A stretch of 64,000 nt of DNA, from contig DASUAL010000133.1 of assembly GCA_035763805.1 (NCBI GenBank), positions 9,218-73,217 of the forward strand, written 5' to 3'. Origin of the DNA: DASUAL01 sp035763805 (GTDB taxonomy: Bacteria; Gemmatimonadota; Gemmatimonadetes; Gemmatimonadales; GWC2-71-9). The stretch's first letter is position 1. Each line of letters starts with the position of its first letter. The translations under genes and the position numbers were made by a program. Below are positions 1 to 7,462 of this stretch, piece after piece. The notes below the pieces were generated by a model, which worked only from the letters and a program-made list of their open reading frames with translations, was not told the origin of the DNA and searched no databases.

Positions 1-1
1 G

Positions 2-388
2 GTGTTCGTCGCGTTCGCGTACGCACACTGCGAGACCGTGTGCCCGCTCCTCGTGCGCGAGGTGCTGCGCGCGCGCGAGCTCGCTGGCGACGTCGCGCCC
101 GTGACGCTCGTCGTCACCCTGGACCCGTGGCGTGATACCCCGTCGCGGCTCCCGGCCATCGCCGAGCGCTGGGGGCTCCCTGGTGACGCCTTCGTTGCGG
201 GCGGCGACAGCGCACTCGTGGCGGCCACCCTCGCGCACTGGAACGTGGCGCTCCAGCGCGACCTCCGCACCGGCGAGATCGCCCACGCGACACTCGTCTA
301 CCTCGTGGACCGCGATGGCCGGGTCGCCTACGCCGTCAGCGGCAGCTCCGGGGCCGCGGCACTCGCGGAGCTCGCACGGCGGCTCTAG
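2..388 (+). CDS. SCO1/SenC-family copper chaperone, 5' end cut off by window
   Basis: The visible 128 residues carry the SCO fingerprint: a CETVCP motif (the CxxxC copper ligands), the downstream TLDPWRDTPSR stretch typical of the thioredoxin fold in this family, and the conserved His in EIAHATLVYLVD that completes the Cu site. SCO proteins are membrane-anchored periplasmic proteins that deliver copper to CuA or related oxidase centres. The N-terminal anchor lies outside the window, so the first GTG here is probably an internal valine. Two oxidase-like membrane genes lie just downstream on the other strand, which fits a respiratory or copper-related neighbourhood. Family call is firm; the precise target is not visible. 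Confidence 0.85.
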   Translation: MFVAFAYAHCETVCPLLVREVLRARELAGDVAPVTLVVTLDPWRDTPSRLPAIAERWGLPGDAFVAGGDSALVAATLAHWNVALQRDLRTGEIAHATLVYLVDRDGRVAYAVSGSSGAAALAELARRL

Positions 389-462
389 CGTCCGCCTTCC
401 CTGAGCCGGCGAAGCCCGGCATCACTTCCGCGGGTCGGCGCAAAGATGCGGTGTCGCTGCCG

Positions 463-891
463 CTAGATTTCCGACAATCCCGACGCGCGCACGCGCGCCC
501 AGATGTTGGCGGCAAACACGACGGCGGCCGCGACCTCGGCCAGCCGGCCGGCCACGGGCAAGATCGCCGCCCCCGCCCCCCGACCAACGATGGGCCCGAC
601 CCCGGCGAGCCACACGCCCGCATTGAGCAGTGCAAAAGCAACCCAGGCCGCCGTCTCGCTGCCGTACGGCGAGCGTCGCACGCCGAAGCGCGGGAAGATC
701 CACGTCGCGACCCCCATCACCAGCTGGATCACCCACCCCGCGACCAGGAACTCGATGTGTGCCGGGACCAAGCGCGCTAGCGTCGAATCGATTGGCAGTC
801 CTTTGTTCCAGAGCAGCAGGGCGCCCAGCGTGAAGCCAAGCGCAAGGTTGACGAGCGACGCGCGGATGAACCAGCGGCTCACGACGGGCAC
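463..891 (-). CDS. 4-TM heme-copper oxidase subunit I-like membrane protein (copy 2)
   Basis: A 142-residue hydrophobic protein with about four membrane helices. The second helix reads AHIEFLVAGWVIQLVMGVA, followed by WIFPR: the pattern (a His, then GW, then FP) seen in heme-binding helices of cytochrome oxidase subunit I. It is much shorter than subunit I, so it would be a small cytochrome-like protein. It lies 7 nt after a clear paralog (899-1318) with the same layout, FIRASLVN here against FIKTALVY there, so the pair arose by tandem duplication. They probably form one transcript. Heme binding and any role in respiration are inferred from the His pattern and the SCO neighbour. Confidence 0.6.
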   Translation of the reverse strand: MPVVSRWFIRASLVNLALGFTLGALLLWNKGLPIDSTLARLVPAHIEFLVAGWVIQLVMGVATWIFPRFGVRRSPYGSETAAWVAFALLNAGVWLAGVGPIVGRGAGAAILPVAGRLAEVAAAVVFAANIWARVRASGLSEI

Positions 892-898
892 GGAGCCG

Positions 899-1318
899 CT
901 ACCGCTCCTTCACCCGCGCCCACGTGTTGACCACGAACGCCATCCCGCCGAGCCATTGCAGCGCCGCCGATACGCCGAGCAGCCAGCCAAGTCCGGCCGC
1001 GGGGTGCACCGTGTGCGCCGGCTCGCCGAAGACCCGCAGCAGCAGCCCGAGGTTGAGGAACCAGTAGGACGCGATGGCGAGCCGGTCGCTGCCCCGGGGC
1101 GTCTCCTTGGAATGCTTGGGGAACATCCAGTAGGCGACGCCGAGGATCATCTGCGTGATCCACCCCACGACGAGGAGGTGGACGTACACCGGACCCGCCG
1201 CGGCGAGCACAGCAGGGAGGCCGAGGGGCGCCTGCACCGCCTGGGCCACGCCGACGACGAGGGCCGTGACGAAGTAAACGAGCGCCGTCTTGATGAACCA
1301 GCGAGTGAGGATGGGCAT
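899..1318 (-). CDS. 4-TM heme-copper oxidase subunit I-like membrane protein (copy 1)
   Basis: A 139-residue protein with four predicted membrane helices, first gene of the tandem pair. It contains VHLLVVGWITQMILGVA followed by YWMFPKH, matching the putative heme-ligand helix of its neighbour, and ends with VVNTWARVK where the neighbour has FAANIWARVR. The N-terminus MPILTRWFIKTALVY also aligns with MPVVSRWFIRASLVN. It starts at an ATG and precedes its paralog by 7 nt, so co-translation is likely. Proteins of this size with one oxidase-like His helix are often annotated as hypothetical; membrane location is clear, biochemical role is not. Confidence 0.6.
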   Translation of the reverse strand: MPILTRWFIKTALVYFVTALVVGVAQAVQAPLGLPAVLAAAGPVYVHLLVVGWITQMILGVAYWMFPKHSKETPRGSDRLAIASYWFLNLGLLLRVFGEPAHTVHPAAGLGWLLGVSAALQWLGGMAFVVNTWARVKER

Positions 1319-1336
1319 GAAGGAACGGACCGCGGC

Positions 1337-1726
1337 TCAGGCGCCCACCACGGCGTCCGCTTCGATCTCCACGAGCATCTCGGGCTCCACCAGCCGACTC
1401 ACCGCCACGAGCGTGCTGGCGGGACGGATGTCCCGGAAGAACTCCCCGTGGGCCCGGCCCACCTGTTCCCAGTCGGCGATGTTGGTCACGTACATGCGGG
1501 TGCGCACGACGTGCCGGAGCGACGCGCCTGCCTGCCCGAGGGCCCGTTCGATGTTCCGAAGCGCCTGGACGGCCTGGGCGTACGGGTCGCCGACGCCGAC
1601 AATGTTGCCGTCCGGCCCGGTGGCAGTCGTCCCCGCCACGTGGATCGTGGCCCCCACGCGCACGGCGCGCGAGTACCCCACGATCGGCTCCCACGGCGCC
1701 CCGCTCGAGATGTTCTGACGCGGCAT
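1337..1726 (-). CDS. RidA/YjgF/UK114 family protein
   Basis: This 129-residue protein has the typical length and order of the Rid family: a start near SSGAPWEP, the GATIHVAGTTA strand, the QAVQALRNIERAL helix, RHVVRTRMYVTNI, and the C-terminal VEPEMLVEIEADAV strand. RidA proteins deaminate reactive enamine/imine intermediates formed by PLP enzymes; the catalytic arginine of that class corresponds to R in VVRTRMYV (R then M), which appears kept. Many family members act on other substrates, so the exact reaction is open. It stands 19 nt upstream of the oxidase-like pair on the same strand and may be co-transcribed with it. Confidence 0.85.
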   Translation of the reverse strand: MPRQNISSGAPWEPIVGYSRAVRVGATIHVAGTTATGPDGNIVGVGDPYAQAVQALRNIERALGQAGASLRHVVRTRMYVTNIADWEQVGRAHGEFFRDIRPASTLVAVSRLVEPEMLVEIEADAVVGA

Positions 1727-1780
1727 GGCGTCGCCTCCTCTGGGATCTTGGTCAGCCTTCCGTTTCCACGGTCGCGACGA

Positions 1781-2320
1781 TCAGCACAAGGCCATCTGAT
1801 CCGTGGGCCCTGCGGGATAGCACAGCCGTCCCCCCGGCAGCACCCGCGCGTGGGGCGACAGCCGATGGCGCTCCGGCTCTCCCGGGCCGATGATGTGGCG
1901 GACTTCGATGCCCCTTGCGACGAGAGCGTCGGCGAGCAGCTGGCGATGGCAGCGCCACGGCACCGCTTCAGCGCACAACACCGCGCTCGGTCGCCCGGCA
2001 GCCAGATCGATCAGGCGCCCCAGGGCCTGCGTGAACGCCGGCGTTTCCATGTAGTCGGCGTAGCCACGGAATGCGGCGTTGCGCCAGGCAGTGTTGGGCG
2101 AGCTCGCCTGCGCCGCGCGCCGCCCGCCGAGATCGGATTCGTGGCCGTACGCGATCCCCGCCGTCGCGAGGGCGACCGCGAGAGGGTCCTTCGCAAAGTG
2201 CGGATGGCGCCGTGACGCGGGATAGCGGCGCACGTCGACCACCTGGCCCACGCCGTGGGCCGCGAGCAGCGCTAGGAAGTCTTCGAGCGTGCGGGTGGAA
2301 TGTCCAACCGTGTAGATCAC
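1781..2320 (-). CDS. DUF488 domain protein
   Basis: Residues 1-179 begin MIYTVGHSTRTLEDFL and continue with VVDVRRYPASRRHPHF and AVLCAEAVPWRCHRQLLAD, the conserved blocks of the DUF488 family (YTIGHS, DVR..P.SR, CaE....CHR). The open frame runs much further upstream, but that part lies antisense to the ada gene, so I chose the GTG at 2320; a TTG at 2335 preceded by AAGG is an alternative. The family has invariant Cys, His and Arg residues that suggest an enzyme or a metal site, but no reaction is established. The gene is divergent from ada. Confidence 0.85.
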   Translation of the reverse strand: MIYTVGHSTRTLEDFLALLAAHGVGQVVDVRRYPASRRHPHFAKDPLAVALATAGIAYGHESDLGGRRAAQASSPNTAWRNAAFRGYADYMETPAFTQALGRLIDLAAGRPSAVLCAEAVPWRCHRQLLADALVARGIEVRHIIGPGEPERHRLSPHARVLPGGRLCYPAGPTDQMALC

Positions 2321-2521
2321 GTTCCCGTATCCCAATATAGGGGCGCCTTGACGCCGCGCGGGCCGTGCCGAACTTCCCCGAAACGGTCGCGACCGCAGAG
2401 TTCCTGGATCGTGGCGGTCCGGAGGCGACGGCACGCCCCCCTCGGCCGACGAACCGTGGATGTAGGATTTGAGCGTCAAAAGCGGATAGATCGTGGTGCG
2501 GGGACGCGCTAAGTTCTCTGC

Positions 2522-3610
2522 GTGACCCGGGCCGCTGTCGTTACCGACCTGACCGCCGAGCTCAGCTGGCGAGCCGTCCTGGCCCGCGACCGCCGCTACG
2601 ACGGGGCGTTCGTGTATGCGGTGCGCTCGACTGGGATCTACTGCCGCCCCTCGTGCGCCAGCAGGAAGCCGCGACGCGAGTTGGTGGCGTTCTTCGGCGT
2701 GCCCGAGGCAGCCGAGCGGGCGGGGTTTCGCGCGTGCCGGCGCTGCCATCCGACACGGGTGAGCGCTGCCGACCCGCGCGTCCCGCTTGTGCGGGCGGTC
2801 TGCCGCCTGATCGATGCCCATCCGGACCGGCCCGCGAGCCTCGCGACCCTCAGCGGCCGGGTCGGCGCGACGCCGCACCGGCTGGTGCGTGCCTTCCGGG
2901 CCGTGCTTGGCCTCACGCCGCGCCAGTACCGGGACGAGCGCCGGCTGGACCGGTTCAAGACCCAGCTGAAGGAGAGACGAAAAGTGAGTCCCGCCCTGTA
3001 CGAAGCCGGTTACGGCTCGACCAGCCGTGTGTACGAGCGCGCGAACGCCCAGCTCGGCATGACCCCTGCGACGTACAGCCGCGGCGGCGCGGGGATGCGC
3101 ATCGCCTTCGCGATCGTCCCCTGCAGGCTCGGCCGCCTGCTCGTCGCCGCCACCGAGCGCGGCATCTCCCGCGTCGGTATCGGCGATGACGATCGTGTGC
3201 TGGAGCGCGGTCTGCGGACCGAATTCCCGGCGGCCTCGATCGCGCGCGATGACGCGAAGCTGCGATCCTGGGTCACGGAGCTGGTCGCGCATCTCGACGG
3301 CCGGCAGCCTCACCTCGACCTGCCGCTCGACGTGCGTGCCACGGCCTTCCAGCGGCGCGTGTGGGAGGCACTGCGGAAGATTCCCTACGGGAGCACGCGC
3401 ACGTATTCCGAGATCGCGCGCGCCATCGGAAATGCCAAGGCGACGCGCGCGGTCGCCCGAGCGTGTGCCACGAATCCGGTGGCCGTGGTGGTACCGTGTC
3501 ATCGGGTCGTGAGGGAAGGGGGAGAACTCGGTGGATACCGGTGGGGGATGGAGCGGAAGAGAGCGTTGCTCAAACAGGAAGCAGAAAGCAGAACAGGCAA
3601 CAACAACTAG
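2522..3610 (+). CDS. ada: Ada: methylated-DNA binding regulator / O6-alkylguanine-DNA alkyltransferase
   Basis: A 362-residue protein with the full Ada architecture. The N-terminal zinc domain has Cys41, Cys45, Cys72 and Cys75 (YCRPSC and ACRRC); in Ada one of these accepts a methyl group from DNA phosphotriesters. An AraC-type helix-turn-helix region follows (about 90-185, VGATPHRLVRAFRAVLGLTP). The C-terminal alkyltransferase domain has the active site PCHRV with Cys326. Ada repairs O6-methylguanine irreversibly and, once methylated, activates its regulon. Start is the GTG at 2522, matching the usual length. It stands alone, divergent from the DUF488 gene and convergent with the DinB gene, with a hairpin between. 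Confidence 0.96.
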   Translation: MTRAAVVTDLTAELSWRAVLARDRRYDGAFVYAVRSTGIYCRPSCASRKPRRELVAFFGVPEAAERAGFRACRRCHPTRVSAADPRVPLVRAVCRLIDAHPDRPASLATLSGRVGATPHRLVRAFRAVLGLTPRQYRDERRLDRFKTQLKERRKVSPALYEAGYGSTSRVYERANAQLGMTPATYSRGGAGMRIAFAIVPCRLGRLLVAATERGISRVGIGDDDRVLERGLRTEFPAASIARDDAKLRSWVTELVAHLDGRQPHLDLPLDVRATAFQRRVWEALRKIPYGSTRTYSEIARAIGNAKATRAVARACATNPVAVVVPCHRVVREGGELGGYRWGMERKRALLKQEAESRTGNNN

Positions 3611-3636
3611 ACGCACAGACGCACAGCGGTGAACGG

Positions 3637-3675
3637 CAGCGAGGGGTCAGATGACACTATCCCGACCCCTCGCTG
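3637..3675. terminator. Bidirectional hairpin terminator between ada and dinB-like gene
   Basis: A perfect 12-bp inverted repeat: CAGCGAGGGGTC at 3637-3648 and GACCCCTCGCTG at 3664-3675, with a 15-nt loop. It is placed 26 nt after the ada stop and directly after the stop of the convergent DinB gene. On the + strand it is followed by only a short TTT, so termination may not be purely intrinsic. Position and GC-rich perfect stem support a shared terminator. Confidence 0.65.
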
Positions 3676-3677
3676 TT

Positions 3678-4244
3678 TCAGAGGCGTGGGAACCCCGCGG
3701 CCTCGCGCACCTGTCTGGCCTGCCACACGTGGCGCCGCTCGTGGGCGAGCACGAAAGCGAAGTACGCGCCCAGAGGCATGCGCAGCAACGGCGTGACGGG
3801 CGAGACGACCCGGGCGCGCCTGAGGTCCAGCCCATCCGCCCGGCGCACCCGCTCCGCCAGCTGGTCGCGCACGCGCAGGAACTCGGGTAGCACCTGACCC
3901 GGCGAGTGAGTGGCCCCGGGCGGCACCTCGAAGATTTTGACCGTCCGCATGCGACGCTTCACCGGCGGCTCCATCGAGCGCACCATCCAATTCGCGAACC
4001 AGCCGTAACGAAAGCGGCCCTGCCCCATGAGCCCCCGCGTCCAGCCGCGCTCGATCCCCCGGTCGAACGCCGGCAGGGTCGTCGTCACCGCGACGTTCAG
4101 GTGCACCAAGCACTCGCCGATGGACCAGCGTCCCGGCCCGGGACGCGAGTTGAATTGCGCGTTTGACAACCCCGAAACGAGCGCCTGCGCGTCTCGCTTG
4201 ACCGCCTCGATCTGTTGGAGATAGTCCTGCAGCTCCTCGTTCAT
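3678..4244 (-). CDS. DinB-family (DUF664-like) protein
   Basis: This 188-residue protein looks like a DinB four-helix bundle: an N-terminal helix (EELQDYLQQIEAVKRDAQ), GRWSIGECLVHLN with His48, and a C-terminal helix AHERRHVWQ with His168 and His172. The three histidines form the metal site of this family, which includes metal-dependent thiol-transfer enzymes as well as proteins of unknown activity. No substrate can be inferred here. It is monocistronic and convergent with ada; despite the family name there is no sign of SOS regulation. Confidence 0.85.
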   Translation of the reverse strand: MNEELQDYLQQIEAVKRDAQALVSGLSNAQFNSRPGPGRWSIGECLVHLNVAVTTTLPAFDRGIERGWTRGLMGQGRFRYGWFANWMVRSMEPPVKRRMRTVKIFEVPPGATHSPGQVLPEFLRVRDQLAERVRRADGLDLRRARVVSPVTPLLRMPLGAYFAFVLAHERRHVWQARQVREAAGFPRL

Positions 4245-4347
4245 TGAGGCCCTCCGGATGCGCGATCCAGTACACCACGCCGGAATCTAGGGAACGCCTG
4301 TCGTTTCCGCATTGCCGCTTCCTTCGCGGACCCCTAGGTTCCCGCGC

Positions 4348-4728
4348 ATGCACCGGGTGTTCCGCGCCGTCGCGGCGACGGTCGTGCCCGAAGCCGCGCA
4401 GCTCGACGCGGCGGGCTGGGCCGAGGTCGAGAAAATCGTCGAGCGAGCGCTGGCCGATCGGCCCGTCGCGCTGCGACGCAAGCTCATGGCGTTCCTCGGC
4501 GTGGTGGAGTGGATGCCACTGCTACGATACGGGCGGCGCTTCAGCACGCTCGACAGCGCGCGCCGTGAACGGCTGCTTTCCGCTTTCGAGCGCGCTCCCC
4601 TGCTGCTCATCCGGCGCGGCTTCTGGGGGGTGCGCACGCTCGTGTTCATGGGCTACTACGGGAGGCCGGCGGCGGCCGCCGTGATCGGCTATCGCGCGGA
4701 CCCGCGAGGTTGGGAAGCACGCCGATGA
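4348..4728 (+). CDS. Small partner protein of GMC oxidoreductase
   Basis: A 126-residue protein starting MHRVFRAVAATVVPEA. It precedes the GMC oxidoreductase and overlaps its start by an ATGA, so the two are translationally coupled. The layout (VFRAVAATVVPEA at the start, an alpha-helical middle, and FMGYYGRPAAAAVIGY near the end) resembles small proteins encoded next to GMC dehydrogenases, such as gluconate-2-dehydrogenase subunit 3-like proteins. It probably helps assembly, export or electron transfer of its partner. No cysteine motif or clear Tat signal is visible. I prefer the ATG at 4348 over an upstream in-frame ATG at 4312. Role is inferred from context. Confidence 0.7.
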   Translation: MHRVFRAVAATVVPEAAQLDAAGWAEVEKIVERALADRPVALRRKLMAFLGVVEWMPLLRYGRRFSTLDSARRERLLSAFERAPLLLIRRGFWGVRTLVFMGYYGRPAAAAVIGYRADPRGWEARR

Positions 4729-6263
4729 GCGATGTCATCGAGCGTGCGTGCGACGTGGTCGTGATCGGCTCCGGCGCGGGCGGAGGCACGGTCGCGCAGG
4801 AGCTGGCCCCCCTCGTGCGGGATGGCCTGCGGGTGCTCGTGCTCGAGAAGGGACCGCGCCTCGCGGACGACGAATTCACCGGTCGCGAACTCGAGATGGC
4901 GGCCGCGCTGTACGAGGCGTCGGGCGCCTTCCTGACCGCGGAGGGCACGATGACCCTGGCGTTCGCGTCCACCTACGGCGGCTCCACGGTCGTGTATACG
5001 GGCACGTCGCTCATCGCACCCGAGCGCGTGATCCGGGCGTGGAGCGTCCCGGGACTCCATCACGCAGACATCGCCCGACGCTCCCAGAAGTTCGCCGCCC
5101 AGAACCACGTTCATCTACTCGAGGAACCCCTCATCAACGACAACAACCGGCTGTTCGTCGAGGGAGCACGGAAAGCCGGATACCACGTCGAGCAGTTCCC
5201 CGTGAACGTCAACGGTTGTCGCGGCTCGAGCCTGTGCAACCTCGGCTGTCCCAACCAGGCAAAGCAGGGCACGAATCGCGTCCAGCTCCCGCGCGCGGAG
5301 CGGGCGGGTGTCGAAGTCGTGACGCGCGCCGAAGTCGTGCGTATCGAGCCCGACCGGACGTTGCTCGTGCACGTGGCGGAGCGGCGGCCGGGGACCAAGG
5401 GCCCGCCTTCGGAATGGTCCCCCGGAGACTACCGGGTGCGCGCGCGGGCCGTCGTGTGCGCCGCGGGAGCGATCGGGACGCCCGCGCTGCTCTTGCGGTC
5501 GGCGCTCCCAGCCCGCGTGCCGCGCCTCGGCGCGGGCTTCACCTGCCATCCGGCGCTCATTCTCGTCGCGGAGCACGCCCACGCAATCACAAACGACGTG
5601 GGCCACCCGAAGAGCTACTACGTGGACCGGGCGGCCGAGGAGCGCTTCGTGCTCGAGACGTGCATGTACTTCCCGTTCGTCACGGCGAAAAGTGTGACGG
5701 GGTTTGGTGCTCCGCACTCGGATGTCATGCGCGCCTTCCCGCGGCTCCAGATGATTCTGCTGCTCGCCTGCGACCGTGCGGTGTCCGGCAACCGGGTCAC
5801 CGTCGATCGGGCCGGAAGGCCGGTCGTACACTATCGCTTCACGCCAGAGACAATGGAGGGCCTGGTGCGCGGCACGCGCGCGGCGGCGCGGATCTTCTTC
5901 GCCGCCGGCGCGCGATGCGTCCACGTACCGGCCGACCCACCGCTCGTCGACGCCACGGAGGTCCATCGTCTGGACGCGCGGATCGCGGGGCGGCACTTCC
6001 GGCTCGGCAGTATGTCGGTCACCGCGGCTCACCTCATGGGCGGCTGCGGCATGGGCCGGAGCGCCGCCGAATCGGTCACCGATTCCTGGGGGCGAGTGCA
6101 CGGCGCACCCTGGCTGCGGGTGGCCGACGCGAGCCTCTTCCCGGATGCGCTCGAGATCAATCCGTATCTCACGATCATGGCGCTGGCCGACCGCGTCGCC
6201 GAGGGGATCCGCGCCGACGCGGCCGAGCTGATCGGATCGCGGGAGCAGACAGCCCATGCTTGA
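4725..6263 (+). CDS. GMC-family FAD-dependent oxidoreductase
   Basis: A 512-residue flavoprotein. The N-terminal dinucleotide fold reads VVVIGSGAGGGTVAQELA, with the FAD-binding GxGxxG. A Cys-rich insert (NGCRGSSLCNLGCPNQ) marks the subgroup that includes bacterial alcohol, sterol or gluconate-type dehydrogenases. The C-terminal region contains SVTAAHLMGGCGMG and ADASLFPDALEINPYLTI, the usual GMC C-terminal motif where the catalytic His/Asn lie. GMC enzymes oxidise alcohols or sugars using FAD. It is the second gene of a three-gene overlapping operon, ATGA-coupled to the small protein and sharing 8 nt with the downstream monooxygenase-like gene. The substrate is unknown. Confidence 0.9.
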   Translation: MSDVIERACDVVVIGSGAGGGTVAQELAPLVRDGLRVLVLEKGPRLADDEFTGRELEMAAALYEASGAFLTAEGTMTLAFASTYGGSTVVYTGTSLIAPERVIRAWSVPGLHHADIARRSQKFAAQNHVHLLEEPLINDNNRLFVEGARKAGYHVEQFPVNVNGCRGSSLCNLGCPNQAKQGTNRVQLPRAERAGVEVVTRAEVVRIEPDRTLLVHVAERRPGTKGPPSEWSPGDYRVRARAVVCAAGAIGTPALLLRSALPARVPRLGAGFTCHPALILVAEHAHAITNDVGHPKSYYVDRAAEERFVLETCMYFPFVTAKSVTGFGAPHSDVMRAFPRLQMILLLACDRAVSGNRVTVDRAGRPVVHYRFTPETMEGLVRGTRAAARIFFAAGARCVHVPADPPLVDATEVHRLDARIAGRHFRLGSMSVTAAHLMGGCGMGRSAAESVTDSWGRVHGAPWLRVADASLFPDALEINPYLTIMALADRVAEGIRADAAELIGSREQTAHA

Positions 6264-7371
6264 GCACGTCCCCGTGGTCGTTGCCGGCGCCGGGCCCGCC
6301 GGCCTCGCAACCTCCCAGCAGCTCACGGAACGCAATATCCCACACCGCGTGCTCGAGCGCGGCGACGCGGTCGGCCACACATGGGCGAACCTGTACGACA
6401 GCCTGACGCTCCACACGGGAAAGCACATGTCGAGCCTCCCCGGCATGCCCTTCCCCCGTGCCGCGCCGCTGTTCCTGCCGCGGCAGGAATTCTGGGAATA
6501 CCTGCGGCGCTACACCAGCACGTTTCATCTGCCGGTGGAGACGCGTTGCGCGGTCGAGCGGGCCACGCGGACGAACGGCACGTGGCGTGTGGCAACGGCC
6601 CGCGGTGAGCTCGAGGCCGACGTGCTGGTGTTCGCCACCGGCATCGTCGCGAACCCGAAAATCCCGACCTTCCCAGGCCAGGAGCGCTTCGGCGGACGCG
6701 TGGTCCACAGCGTGCACTACCGTCGCCCCCAGCCGTACGTCGGCCGGCGGGTGCTGGTCGTCGGCGTCGGCAATTCGGGCGCCGAGATCGGGAGCGAGAT
6801 CGCGCGCGCGGGCGGAAACGTGACGATCGCCGTGCGCTCGGGCGCCAACGTCGTGCCACTCACGCTCGCGGGACTCCCGATCCAGTACGTGTCCTATTGG
6901 GTGCGGAAGCTGCCACGCACCGTCCAGGAGGGAACGGTCGCGCTGGTGCGGCTCATGACCGAGCTGCGCCGCGGCAAGCCGGTGCTGCCGCGGCCGGCGC
7001 ACAGCCCGCTCGACGCGATCCCGGTGATCGGGTTTCACCTGGTGGACGCGATCTGCGAAGGGCTGGTCGACGTGCGCGCCGGAGTCGCCGAGCTGACCGG
7101 GGACGGCGCGCGCTTCAGCGACGGCACGGAAAGCCGCTTCGACGACGTGATCCTCGCCACCGGCTTCAGCGCGGCGGTCGGGCCCCTGGGCGGGCTCATC
7201 CAGCTCGACCGGAAGGGCTTCGCGCGGCGCCGCGACCGGGTCGTGAGCTTGGACCAGCCACATCTCTATTTCGTGGGCCATAACTACGACGCCACGGGCG
7301 GGCTGTACAACATCAATCGCGACTCGAGGCTCGCGGCGAGATTGATCGCCGACCGGCACCGGAAGCGGTAG
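6256..7371 (+). CDS. Flavin-containing monooxygenase-like oxidoreductase
   Basis: A 371-residue protein with two Rossmann motifs, VVAGAGPAGLATSQQL for FAD near the start and VLVVGVGNSGAEIGSEIA for NADPH in the middle. Between them FGGRVVHSVHY matches the FMO fingerprint FxGxxxHxxx(Y/F). ATGF (in DVILATGFSAAV) is the usual second fingerprint. Such enzymes use NADPH and O2 to hydroxylate carbon or heteroatoms; Baeyer-Villiger enzymes are related. It overlaps the GMC gene by 8 nt, so the two enzymes probably act on the same compound, for instance hydroxylation and alcohol oxidation of a lipid or terpenoid. That pathway link is inference. Confidence 0.9.
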   Translation: MLEHVPVVVAGAGPAGLATSQQLTERNIPHRVLERGDAVGHTWANLYDSLTLHTGKHMSSLPGMPFPRAAPLFLPRQEFWEYLRRYTSTFHLPVETRCAVERATRTNGTWRVATARGELEADVLVFATGIVANPKIPTFPGQERFGGRVVHSVHYRRPQPYVGRRVLVVGVGNSGAEIGSEIARAGGNVTIAVRSGANVVPLTLAGLPIQYVSYWVRKLPRTVQEGTVALVRLMTELRRGKPVLPRPAHSPLDAIPVIGFHLVDAICEGLVDVRAGVAELTGDGARFSDGTESRFDDVILATGFSAAVGPLGGLIQLDRKGFARRRDRVVSLDQPHLYFVGHNYDATGGLYNINRDSRLAARLIADRHRKR

Positions 7372-7462
7372 GAACGGCCCGACCGGGCTCGGGGCGCGAG
7401 TGGACAGCCGCGCCGGATCCCGGTTACTCTCCTCCGCCAAACGGACCTTCGGAGCGAGCACT

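Noticed and set aside
503..2215. Long + strand open frame of 570 residues
   Set aside because: It runs antisense to the two oxidase-like genes, RidA and DUF488 and has the Arg/His/Pro-rich composition of a shadow frame.
2332..2341. CCAATATAGGG shared with 28854-28864
   Set aside because: The two copies lie in different strand contexts relative to their genes and there is no third copy; likely chance.
2321..3616. Upstream extension of the DUF488 frame to 611 residues
   Set aside because: The extra part lies antisense to ada, is Arg/Pro-rich, and DUF488 proteins begin at the YTVGHS strand.
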